The notes under the pieces were generated by a model. That model ran no database searches. It had not been told where the DNA came from and was given only the letters and a program-made list of their open reading frames with translations. This document shows, in pieces, positions 42,046 through 50,629 of a DNA stretch of 64,000 nucleotides; the stretch's first letter is position 1, and each line of letters opens with the position of its first letter. A program made the translations under genes and the position numbers. This stretch comes from an uncultured Brachybacterium sp. (GTDB lineage: Bacteria > Actinomycetota > Actinomycetes > Actinomycetales > Dermabacteraceae). The stretch spans positions 186,001 to 250,000 of the forward strand of contig NZ_CANMSY010000002.1 in assembly GCF_947500705.1 (NCBI RefSeq), written 5' to 3'.

Positions 42046-43421
42046 CGAGGTGTCTGCGCCAGGACTGCGCGGGCCGTGGTCACGGCCCGGACGAGTCGTT
42101 CATCCTCGGAGACGGGCACACAGCGCAGATCCAGCAGACAATCGCCATCCCGCACGGTGGCGACCACCGCCGGATCACCGATGCGCAGCGGGGCAGCGAG
42201 CTCGGGCTCGAGAGCGAGCGCCCAGCCGGGCAGCGGCACCTCGGCCCCTCCTCCGCCGCCGACCCGGCCCTCGTGCGCGAGAACCCTCCCGCCGAGCAGC
42301 CCGGCGAGACGCTCGGTGCGCGCGCGCTGAGCGTCCGGATCCTGGCGCAGCACTGCAAGGACCGGCGGCACCGGTCCGGTCAGGGTCGCCTCGAGCGCGG
42401 CGAGGGTGAGCTTGTCCGCGCGCACGGCGCGAGCCAGGGGGTGGCGGGCGAGACGCGCGATGACGGGGGCCCGGCCCAGCAGGATCCCGGCCTGCGGGCC
42501 GCCGAGCAGCTTGTCGCCGCTGGCGATCACCAGCTCCGCGCCCTCGCGCAGAGCGGTGGCGGCATCCGGCTCTCCGGGCAGGTGCGGCTCGGGAGCCAGC
42601 AGCCCGCTGCCGAGGTCCGCGATCAGCGGGATCCCGGCCTCGCGGCAGGGACCGGCGAGCTCGCTCAGGCCCACTTCGGAGGTGAAGCCGATGACGCGGT
42701 AGTTGCTGGTGTGGATGCGCAGCACGCAGCCGGTCGCCGCACCGAGCGCGCCCGTGTAGTCGGCGAGGTGGGTGCGGTTGGTGGTGCCGACCTCGCGCAG
42801 GCTCGCACCGGTGGAGGTGATGAGATCGGGGAGGCGGAAACCGGCGCCGATCTCGATCAGCTCCCCACGGCTGAGCACCACCTCCCCGGTGCCGGCCAGC
42901 GCCGTGAGGGCCAGCAGCAGGGCGGCCGCCCCGTTGTTGACGACCAGCGCATCCTCGGCCTCGGGGCAGGCGGCGAGCAGCGCCGCTCGGGCTCCGGCCC
43001 CACGCCGGGAGCGGGCACCGGTGACGAGATCGAACTCGACGTCGGTGTACCCGGCGGCGTCCTGGAGCGCCGTGCGCGCGGCGTCCGAGAGCGGCGCCCG
43101 GCCGAGGTTGGTGTGGACGATGACCCCGGTCGCGTTCAGGACCGGGCGCGACGACGTCGCGCGACGGTCTCCGAGCGCGGAAAGGACCTCGCCCTGCACC
43201 TGCTCCGGGGTGATCTCCCCCGTGCGGGCACGGTCCTGGGTCGCATGCACGATGCCGATCACCACGCGCTCGCTCAGCGTCTGCGCCGCCCCGGCGATGT
43301 CAGGATGCGCCAGCAGGTGGTCGGTGCGCGGGATCCGACGGCGCGGGTCCGAGCTCTCCTCACCGGGCTGCGGGGGCATCGGCACGGGATCTCCTGGGGC
43401 TGGCTCGGTGATGTCGTCCAC
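42042..43421 (-). CDS. selA: L-seryl-tRNA(Sec) selenium transferase
   Basis: 459 residues. PLP enzyme that converts Ser-tRNA(Sec) to Sec-tRNA(Sec) using selenophosphate from SelD. The conserved N-terminal region contains NATGVIVHTNLGRAPLS. The PLP lysine is in SGDKLLGGPQAG. The RGELIEIG and TTNRTHLADY segments are typical of SelA. It begins 16 bases after the 3' end of tRNA-Sec on the same strand, so tRNA-Sec, selA and selB are probably one transcript. Confidence 0.97.
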   Translation of the reverse strand: MDDITEPAPGDPVPMPPQPGEESSDPRRRIPRTDHLLAHPDIAGAAQTLSERVVIGIVHATQDRARTGEITPEQVQGEVLSALGDRRATSSRPVLNATGVIVHTNLGRAPLSDAARTALQDAAGYTDVEFDLVTGARSRRGAGARAALLAACPEAEDALVVNNGAAALLLALTALAGTGEVVLSRGELIEIGAGFRLPDLITSTGASLREVGTTNRTHLADYTGALGAATGCVLRIHTSNYRVIGFTSEVGLSELAGPCREAGIPLIADLGSGLLAPEPHLPGEPDAATALREGAELVIASGDKLLGGPQAGILLGRAPVIARLARHPLARAVRADKLTLAALEATLTGPVPPVLAVLRQDPDAQRARTERLAGLLGGRVLAHEGRVGGGGGAEVPLPGWALALEPELAAPLRIGDPAVVATVRDGDCLLDLRCVPVSEDERLVRAVTTARAVLAQTPR

Positions 43422-43436
43422 AGGACGACGGAGGAG

Positions 43437-43531
43437 TGGCGGAGGCGGACGGGAATCGAACCCGCCAGACCGAGATGCTCGGTCTCACCGGTTTTGAAGA
43501 CCGGGGCGCCCACCAGGACACGTACGCCTCC
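43437..43531 (-). tRNA. selC: tRNA-Sec (anticodon UCA)
   Basis: 95 bases including an encoded CCA (43437-43439). The anticodon loop CTTCAAA gives UCA (43495-43497), reading UGA. The acceptor arm GGAGGCG/CGCCTCC, the long variable arm (GAGACCGAGCATCTCGGTC) and the T loop TTCGATT are present. The long extra arm and UCA anticodon identify tRNA-Sec. It lies directly upstream of selA and is divergent from selD. Confidence 0.97.
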
Positions 43532-43606
43532 ACGGTCCAAACTATCACCGCCGGACCAGGGGAGACTCGCCCAGCACGGACCACTGCGAAGCCTTAGGCT
43601 CCACGC

Positions 43607-44632
43607 ATGAGCGAGAGCCCGATCCGTCCCGTGTCCCAGCCCACGATCCGACTGACCACCATGGCGCACGGTGGCGGCTGCGCCTCGAAGATCCCGCCGG
43701 GTGAGCTCGAGGAGGTCGTCTCCGCCCTCTCCGGTCAGCAGTACGAGCAGGTGATCGTGGGGCTGGAGGACGGGGACGACGCTGCAGCGGTGCGGATCGG
43801 CGGAGCCGACGGGATCACCGCGGTGCTCTCGACCGCGGACTTCTTCACCCCGGTGGTCGATGACGCCTTCGACTGGGGCCGCATCGCCGCCGCGAACGCG
43901 CTCTCGGACATCTATGCGATGGGCGGGGACCCGGTGGTGGCGATCAACCTGGTGGGATGGCCCCGCGGGGTGCTCCCCTACGAGCTGCTCCAGCAGGTCC
44001 TCGCAGGCGGGCTGGCCATCGCGCAGGAGGCCGGGGTGCCGGTGATCGGCGGGCATTCGGTCGATGATCCGGAACCCAAGTACGGCATGGCGGTCACCGG
44101 CACCGCGCATCCGGACCGTCTGCTGCGCAATGACGCCGCCGAGGCCGGGCTGCCGATCACGCTGACCAAACCCCTCGGCGTGGGGCTGCTGAACAACCGG
44201 ATGAAGGTGACCGGGGAGGCCTCCGCTGCGGCGATCGAGAGCATGGTCGCTCTGAACCGCGATGCCTCGAAGGCGGCGCTCGCAGCCGGAGCGAGAGCCG
44301 CCACCGACGTGACCGGCTTCGGGCTGCTGGGCCACCTGTTCAAGATGGGCCGCGCCTCCGGCGTGGGCATGGTCATCGACCGCGCCGCCGTGCCGCTGAT
44401 CGACGGGGCCGCCGAGGCGCTGCGCGACGGCTACGTCTCCGGCGGCACGCGACGGAATCTGGAGTGGGTTCAGGCCAGCGGAGGTCTGCGCGCCGGCTCC
44501 GGCATCACCGAGGAGGATCTGCTGCTGCTCGCGGATGCGCAGACCTCGGGCGGGCTGTTGGTGATCGGCGAGGTCCCCGGCTCTCCGATCATCGGCGAGA
44601 CCGTGGCGGGCTCTGGCATCGACGTGCGCTGA
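43607..44632 (+). CDS. selD: Selenide, water dikinase (selenophosphate synthase)
   Basis: 341 residues. Makes selenophosphate from selenide and ATP. The catalytic region is AHGGGCASKIPP: Cys25 corresponds to the essential Cys17 of E. coli and Lys28 to Lys20, while the second Cys of the E. coli enzyme is Ser27 here. ADFFTPVVDD, NALSDIYAMGG and TDVTGFGLLGH are family motifs. It diverges from tRNA-Sec with 75 bases between. This is a Cys, not a Sec, form. Confidence 0.97.
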   Translation: MSESPIRPVSQPTIRLTTMAHGGGCASKIPPGELEEVVSALSGQQYEQVIVGLEDGDDAAAVRIGGADGITAVLSTADFFTPVVDDAFDWGRIAAANALSDIYAMGGDPVVAINLVGWPRGVLPYELLQQVLAGGLAIAQEAGVPVIGGHSVDDPEPKYGMAVTGTAHPDRLLRNDAAEAGLPITLTKPLGVGLLNNRMKVTGEASAAAIESMVALNRDASKAALAAGARAATDVTGFGLLGHLFKMGRASGVGMVIDRAAVPLIDGAAEALRDGYVSGGTRRNLEWVQASGGLRAGSGITEEDLLLLADAQTSGGLLVIGEVPGSPIIGETVAGSGIDVR

Positions 44633-44707
44633 GCCTGCTCTCGGGCCGGGCCGACGGCACGGCCATCGACATGCGCTGAGCACTCCCTCGCCGGTGCACT
44701 CCCCCGC

Positions 44708-44749
44708 CGGTGTTCATCCAGCGGTGTTCAGCCAGCGGTGTTCAGCCGG
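44708..44749. repeat. 14-bp tandem repeat, 3 units
   Basis: Three copies close to CGGTGTTCAGCCAG; the last covers the stop codon of the membrane subunit gene. Just before it, a 20-base stretch of the selD 3' end (44615-44634) recurs imperfectly at 44661-44681. Confidence 0.9.
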
Positions 44750-45857
44750 CGGTGGTGATCGAGTCGTCGGTGATGCCCGCGGCGCGGCGTGCAGCGAGCC
44801 GTGCCTGCTGCGGCTCGATGACGCGGCGCGGGTCCTTCACGGACTCCAGGCCCGCGTACAGCACCCCGAAGCGGGTCAGCGCGGAGGCGGCCAGCAGCGC
44901 GGCCCCGCTCGCCGCGGCGATATACCGATTGCGGCCGCCGAGCAGGGTGCCGATGCCACCGGCGATCGCGAGGCGCTCAGACCACTTCAGCAGCATCCCG
45001 GCCTGCCCGGTCTGGAGCGGCTCGGCCTCCAACGGATGCATCGACTCCTTCATGAGGTGCATGGAGACGACGTCTCCCACCACCCCGGCGGTCGCGAGCA
45101 GCCGGGCTGGTCCGGCCTCCGCGACCGGGCTGGTGAGCATCGCAGCGCCACCGGCGGCGAGGCTGGCGGAGGAGGTGAAGAGGTAGGACAGGTGCCCGCG
45201 CCCCGCCTCCCAGGTCGGCACGACGGTGTTGCCCAGGAGCGCGCCGGTGTAGGACGCCAGCAGCGGCGCAAGCACCGCTTGTCCCACCGAGGAGGGGAGC
45301 TCGAGCCCGCCGAGCAGGCGGCGCAGCGCTCCCAGCGGGAGCCTCTCCCCCGTCATCCGGTCCACCTCGATCGCACCGAGCACCCCGGAGAAGGTCGCGA
45401 ACCCGCTGAGGATCCAGGTCCCCACGCTCATCGGGGAAGTCACCTTGACGGTGCGCATCATGTTGAGGAATCGCTCGGGACGGCCGAGGTCCTCGATCAG
45501 AGCGACGGTTCCCGCCCCGACCGCGCCGAGGGCGAGGAGGCGTGAATTGCGGCGCAGCAGCGGGCGACCGGTGCACTGCGCGCCCACGGCGAGCAGCCCG
45601 GAGCCACCGGCGACCCCGCCGAGGAACAGGTAGATCGCGATCGGCTCCTTCCACGGCGGAGCTTTGACGACCGGACGGCCGTAGTACGAATCGAACTCAC
45701 CTGCGCGCTCGAACTCGACGTCCTCGACGACGGCGCCCTCGCGGGACCCGTCCCCCATCCCCACCTCGGTGAGGTCACGGCGGCGCCGTCTCCTGCCCCG
45801 GCGGCGCGTGCGCGGCAGCTCGGGTGGACGGTCGGCGTCGAACTCGGTGATGCTCAT
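44742..45857 (-). CDS. Formate dehydrogenase membrane subunit (NrfD/PsrC-like)
   Basis: 371 residues. The N-terminus is an Arg-rich cytoplasmic leader. About eight membrane helices follow, with the conserved PPWKEPIAIYLFLGGVAGGSGL opening and the EDLGRPERFLNMMR loop of NrfD-type quinol-interacting subunits. It would pass electrons from formate to quinone, or anchor the complex. Its start overlaps the iron-sulfur subunit stop by 4 bases. It carries no obvious haem ligands of the FdnI type, so it is an NrfD-type anchor. Confidence 0.88.
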   Translation of the reverse strand: MSITEFDADRPPELPRTRRRGRRRRRRDLTEVGMGDGSREGAVVEDVEFERAGEFDSYYGRPVVKAPPWKEPIAIYLFLGGVAGGSGLLAVGAQCTGRPLLRRNSRLLALGAVGAGTVALIEDLGRPERFLNMMRTVKVTSPMSVGTWILSGFATFSGVLGAIEVDRMTGERLPLGALRRLLGGLELPSSVGQAVLAPLLASYTGALLGNTVVPTWEAGRGHLSYLFTSSASLAAGGAAMLTSPVAEAGPARLLATAGVVGDVVSMHLMKESMHPLEAEPLQTGQAGMLLKWSERLAIAGGIGTLLGGRNRYIAAASGAALLAASALTRFGVLYAGLESVKDPRRVIEPQQARLAARRAAGITDDSITTAG

Positions 45858-46855
45858 CGACGTCCTCCCAGGAAGGAGAGCGCGGCCACGGCGATCATCC
45901 CCGCGGCGGCGACACCGACCCGGGCATAGGTGGCAGGCAGGGACTTCGTGGGGACCTGCGGGTCCGGCGGCAGCCCGTAGACCTCCGGCTCGTCCAGCAG
46001 CAGGAACACCGAGCCGGTGCCGCCCACGCCGTCCTTGGGGTTCGCGCCGTACAGCCGGGCCTCGGTCATGCCCCGCTCATGGAGGTCGGTGACACGCTGC
46101 CGTGCCTCCGCGGTCAGGTCAGGATGGTCGCCGAACTTGATCGACTGGGTGGGGCAGGTCGCGGAGCAGGCGGGCTGCTCCCCGTCGACCATCTTGTCGT
46201 AGCACAGGGTGCACTTGCTGGCGGTGCCCATGCGGTCCACCGTGTCCCCGCGGTGCGCGAAGGGGGAGATGGTGCCGTCGTCGCGGCGTTCGATGACGCC
46301 GAAGGGGCAGGCGCTCACACAGGTGCCGCAGCCGTTGCAGACGTCCTCCTGGACGACCACCGACCCGAATTCGGAGCGGAAGATCGCGCCGGTCGGGCAG
46401 ACGTCCAGGCAGCCGGCGTTGGTGCAGTGCTTGCACACGTCGGAGGACATCAGCCAGCGGAACTCGGGGGTGTCCGGCGGGGTGCGGTCAGTGCTCGACA
46501 GGTCCCCGGCCGGGGTCGCGCCGCGGCGACCCGAGGACTTCGGACCGATCCCGGGCATGCCGAGGCTGACGAGCTTGCGGCCCGACTCCTTCGCCTCCTC
46601 GATCCGCTCCTGGCCCTGCTCGATGAAGGCGACATGACGCCAGGTGTTGGCGCCGAGCTCACCGGTGTTGTCGTAGCTCGAGCCGAGGATCTCCAGGTTG
46701 CCGTCGATCGGGTTGCGATTCCACTCCTTGCACGCCACCTCGCAGGCCTTGCAGCCGATGCAGATCGAGGTGTCGGTGAAGAAGCCCTTGCGCTCGTGGT
46801 CATGACCCCAGCCCGTGCTGGCGGCAGGTCCCTCTGGTCCGGCGAGCAGGCTCAT
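45854..46855 (-). CDS. fdhB: Formate dehydrogenase iron-sulfur subunit
   Basis: 333 residues. Four ferredoxin-like Cys clusters are visible: CIGCKACEVACKEW, CKHCTNAGCLDVCP, CNGCGTCVSACPFGVI and CTLCYDKM...CSATCP. These would hold four [4Fe-4S] centres linking the catalytic and membrane subunits. A C-terminal hydrophobic helix (RVGVAAAGMIAVAALSFLGG) is likely an extra membrane anchor, as in FdnH. Its stop overlaps the next gene and its start overlaps the catalytic subunit stop, both as ATGA. Confidence 0.95.
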   Translation of the reverse strand: MSLLAGPEGPAASTGWGHDHERKGFFTDTSICIGCKACEVACKEWNRNPIDGNLEILGSSYDNTGELGANTWRHVAFIEQGQERIEEAKESGRKLVSLGMPGIGPKSSGRRGATPAGDLSSTDRTPPDTPEFRWLMSSDVCKHCTNAGCLDVCPTGAIFRSEFGSVVVQEDVCNGCGTCVSACPFGVIERRDDGTISPFAHRGDTVDRMGTASKCTLCYDKMVDGEQPACSATCPTQSIKFGDHPDLTAEARQRVTDLHERGMTEARLYGANPKDGVGGTGSVFLLLDEPEVYGLPPDPQVPTKSLPATYARVGVAAAGMIAVAALSFLGGRR

Positions 46856-49800
46856 CGGTTCTTCATCTCCTTCATCGAGCGTTCTCCGCTGGGGACCGCA
46901 CTGGCCTCCTCCGGTCCGCGCACCGCGTGAGGGACGGAGGTATCGGCCGGTCCGGCCCCCGGGGCGCCCTCGGCCCCGTCGACCTCCGGATGCTCCGACG
47001 GGATCAATCCGGCCCGTCGGCGATAGGCCTCGACCAGTTCACCACGCTCCGGGCCCCGCGGGCGGCGCCCCGGGATCAGGGTGCACGAGTTGTTCTTGCT
47101 GTTCTGGATCTGGGTGTTGGCGTCGAGGTTCATCCCGATGAGGTCATTCGCACCGTCGCCGGAGATGATCGCCTCGGTGCCCTGGCCCCAGTGGAACGGG
47201 AGCCCGATCTGGTGGACCGTCCGGTCCCCCACCTGCAGGGGCGTCATCCGTTCGGTGATCAGCACCTTCGCCTCGATCGCGCTGCGCGCCGAGATGATGG
47301 TCGCCCAGCCGTAGGGCTCCAGCCCGACCTCCGCGGCGAGCTCCGGGGAGACCTCGCAGTACATCTCCGGCTGCAGCTCCGAGAGATAGGGCAGGAAGCG
47401 GCTCATGCCACCGGCGGTGTGGTGCTCGGTGATCCGGTAGGTGGTGAACACATAGGGGTACACCTCGCCGCCCGGGCCCATCGCCCCGGGAGAGCTGAGA
47501 TTGTCCTCGTCCCGGAAAGTGACCCGGGTGGGATTGGACTGCTGCAGGTACAGCGGGTTGCGGATGTTCGACTCCGGGGACTCGTAGTGCGTCGGCATCG
47601 GGCCGTCGACCATCCCTGTGGGGGCGAACAGCCAGCCGCGCCCGTCGCCCTGCATGATGAATGCATCGGTGCCGGAGAGCGCCGCGGCGCCGCCCTGGCG
47701 GGGATCGCCGGGATCGTCCGGACGCTTGGTCAAAGGGAAGTCGGGGACATCGTTGCCGGTCCACCGGCCAGCCTCCTCATCCCACCACACGAGCTTCTTC
47801 TTCTCGCTCCAGGGCCGTCCCTGGGGGTCGGCCGAGGCACGGTTGTAGAGGATCCGGCGGTTCGCCGGCCAGGCCCAGCCCCAGTCGGCGGCGGTCTCGT
47901 CCTGGTCCTGCCCGGGCGTGCGGCGGCGGGCCTGGTTGATGCCGTCGGCGTAGACGCCGGCGTAGATCCAGCACCCGCCGATCGTGGAGCCGTCGTCCTT
48001 CATCTCACCGAAGGCCTTGAGCGGCTGCCCGGCCTTCTCACCTTCGAGGTGGCGGCCGTTGATCTCGGCCAGCACCGACTCAGCGTCGGGCTCACCGTGC
48101 TCGTTGACCGGGTAATCCCAGGTCAGGTCCAGAATCGCGCGGTCTCGCGGATCGGTGGAGTCCTTGAGCTTCTCGCGGATCCGCACCCCGAGGTCGTACA
48201 TGAACTCGAGGTCGCTCTTCGCGTCCCCTGGCGGCTCGACGGCCTGGTCGCGCCACTGCACCATCCGCTGAGTCTGCGTGAAGGAGCCGGCCTTCTCGGT
48301 GTGGTTCGCCGCCGGGAGGAAGAACATCTCGGTGGCGATCTGCTCCGGGGTGAGCTCCCCCGACTCGATCTCCGGGCCGTCACGCCACCAGGTGGCGGAT
48401 TCGATCATGTAGAAGTCCCGCACCACCATCCACTGCAGGTGCGACATGCCCAGGCGCTGGAGCCGCCCGTTCGCGGAGCCGACGGCGGGGTTCTGACCGA
48501 ACAGGAAATAGCCGTCGACACCGTCCTCGAGCATCCGCATCGTGGTCTGGTAGGTGCCGTGCGCGCCGGTCAGCTTGGGCAGGTGGTGGTAGCCCCAGTC
48601 GTTCTCGGCGGTCGCGTTCTCGCCCCACCATGCCTTGAGCAGGTTGATGGTGTAGATGTCGGCGTTCGCCCAGAATCCCTTCTGCTCCTTCTTGCCGATC
48701 GCGCGGGTGAACTCGGCGAAGTCGTCCTGGCCCACCTTCGGCATCGGCAGGTAGCCGGGGAGGATGTGATAGAGCGTCGGGATGTCCGTGGAGCCCTGGA
48801 TCGTGGCGTGACCGCGCAGCGCCATGATCCCGCCGCCCGGGCGTCCCATGTTACCCATGAGCAGCTGCAGGATGCCGGAGGTGCGGATCATCTGCGCACC
48901 GCCCTGGTGCTGGGTCCAACCCAGCGCATAGGCGAACATCGTCGTCTTCTCACGTCCCGAGGCCTCGGCGATCGACGTCGCCAGGTACTCGAAGTCCTCC
49001 GGGTCGATGCCGCAGGTGTCCTGGACCATCTGCGGGGTGTAACGGGCGTAATGACGCTTCAGGATCTGGAGCACGCTGCGCGGATGCTGCAGGGTCTCGT
49101 CGCGCTCGGGCAGGCCCCGGGCGAGGCTCTCCTCATCGCCGGCGTACGCCCATGTGCTGTTGTCATAGGTGGAGGTCTCCGGGTCATAGCCGGAGAACAG
49201 TCCGTCGAGATCCTCGGGGTCGCCGTATTCCTCGGAGATGAGCGTCGAGGCGTTGGTGTAGGCCTGGACGTACTCCTTGAAGTACAGCTCGTTCTCGAGC
49301 ACGTGCCGGATCACGCCGCCGAGCAGCACGATGTCGGTTCCGGAGCGGATCGGGATGTGTCGATCAGCGTTCGCGGAGGTGCGGGTGAAGCGAGGATCCA
49401 CATGGATCACCCGCGCACCGCGCTTCTTCGCCTCGATCACCCACTGGAACGCGACCGGATGGGCCTCGGCCATGTTCGAGCCCTCGATGACGATGAGGTC
49501 CGCATTGGCGAAGTCCTGGACTGACTGCGTGGCACCGCCACGCCCGAACGAGGCTCCCAGACTGGGAACCGTGGCGGAGTGTCATATACGGGCCTGGTTC
49601 TCCATCTGGATGGCGCCCGCCGCGGTGAAGAACTTCTTGATCAGATAGTTCTCTTCGTTGTCGATGGTCGCGCCGCCGAGACTGGCGATGCCCATCGTGC
49701 GCTTCAGAGGACGACCGTGCTCGTCCTCATCCTCCCAGTGCTTGCGGCGGGAGGCGATGAAGCGATCGGCGATCATGTCCATCGCCGTCTCGAGCTCGAG

Positions 49801-50148
49801 ATCCTCCCACTCGGTCGCGTACGGCCGGCGGTAGCGGACCTTCGTCTGGCGGAGATACGAGTTCGCGAGCTGCTCGCTGGCCGCGCCCTTGGGGCACAGG
49901 CGGCCGCGGGAGACCGGAGAGTCCGGATTGCCCTCGATCTGGATGACCTTGCCATCCTTGTGGAAGACGCGCTGGCCGCAGCCGACAGCGCAATACGGGC
50001 AGATGCTGTCCGTCACCCCGTCGGCGTCAGCGGTGCGAGGGGTGGTGCTGCGGGTCTTCGCCGAGGTGACCGCCGTGCCGCGACCTGTCGGATCAGCCCC
50101 GCGAAGCTGCCGGATCACCGGCCAGTCGAGGAACGTTGTGCGAGCCAT
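46852..50148 (-). CDS. fdhA: Formate dehydrogenase catalytic subunit, selenoprotein
   Basis: 1098 residues if the in-frame UGA at 49582-49584 is read as selenocysteine (residue 189). It oxidises formate to CO2 at a molybdenum (or tungsten) bis-pterin centre. An N-terminal [4Fe-4S] site has Cys50, 53, 57 and 85 (CPYCAVGCGQR...LCPKG). The UGA context is NQARI-U-HSATVPSLG, the canonical Sec site of FdhA/FdnG. Downstream are GSNMAEAHPVAFQW, HVDPRFTRTSA and the C-terminal molybdopterin domain. No twin-arginine signal is present; the start MARTTFLDWPVIRQLRG is usual for actinobacterial forms. Without Sec the product would stop at 188 residues. It is the first gene of a three-gene operon. No clear Shine-Dalgarno precedes the ATG; TAGGAT at 50155-50160 suggests a leaderless transcript. 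Confidence 0.96.
49535..49581 (-). promoter_or_regulatory. SECIS-like hairpin directly after the Sec codon
   Basis: Immediately 3' of the UGA, CCGCCACG (49577-49570) pairs perfectly with CGTGGCGG (49542-49535). Inside is a small stem TCCC/GGGA with apical loop AGTCT, close to the GGUCU loop of the E. coli fdhF SECIS. It should be recognised by SelB and recode UGA. Confidence 0.85.
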
Positions 50149-50263
50149 GCCGACATCCTACCCACTTAGTTCGTTCCGCAGGAGCAGTCCTCCGACGGGA
50201 CAAATGCCGAGTCCTCACCTTTTCACCTGGGAAGATGCACCGGAGCTCACGATGGGGTGGGGC

Positions 50264-50629
50264 TCACCGCTCTGGCTTCTCTGCAGGGGCCGCGGTCGAG
50301 GTCGCGTCCCGGATCCGCTCGTGGTGACGGATCACCTCGGTGACGATGAAGCGCAGAAAGGCCTCGGCGAAGGTGGGATCGAGCCCCGCCTCGTCAGCCA
50401 GTGCGCGCAGCCTCTCCACCTGTTTCCGCTCGCGGGAGGGATCGGCGGGCGGCAGCCCGTACTCCGCCTTGAGCACCCCCACGCGCTGCGTATGGGCGAA
50501 GCGCTCGGCGAGCAGATGGACGAGCGCCGCATCGATGTTGTCGATGCTCCGCCGTTCCTCGAGGAGCAGCTCGCGGGCACGGCTCTCGGCGTGGTCGTCG
50601 TCGGTGGGAATCGTCTTCGCACCGGTCAT
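50264..50629 (-). CDS. Chorismate mutase (AroQ class)
   Basis: 121 residues. All-helical enzyme turning chorismate into prephenate for Phe and Tyr synthesis. Family features: [49 protein letters not shown] in short segments, with the catalytic Arg and Lys of helix 1-2 (R-x-x-x-V-x-x-x-K). Its start overlaps the clpX stop by 4 bases, meaning it is the downstream cistron of clpX. No aromatic-pathway neighbour is present. Confidence 0.92.
   Translation of the reverse strand: MTGAKTIPTDDDHAESRARELLLEERRSIDNIDAALVHLLAERFAHTQRVGVLKAEYGLPPADPSRERKQVERLRALADEAGLDPTFAEAFLRFIVTEVIRHHERIRDATSTAAPAEKPER

Noticed and set aside
43360-43584. Minus-strand 74-codon frame over tRNA-Sec
   Set aside because: It translates the tRNA gene.
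49582-49584. Frameshift or nonsense mutation splitting formate dehydrogenase
   Set aside because: The stop is UGA in the exact Sec context, is followed by a SECIS-like hairpin, and the machinery is adjacent.
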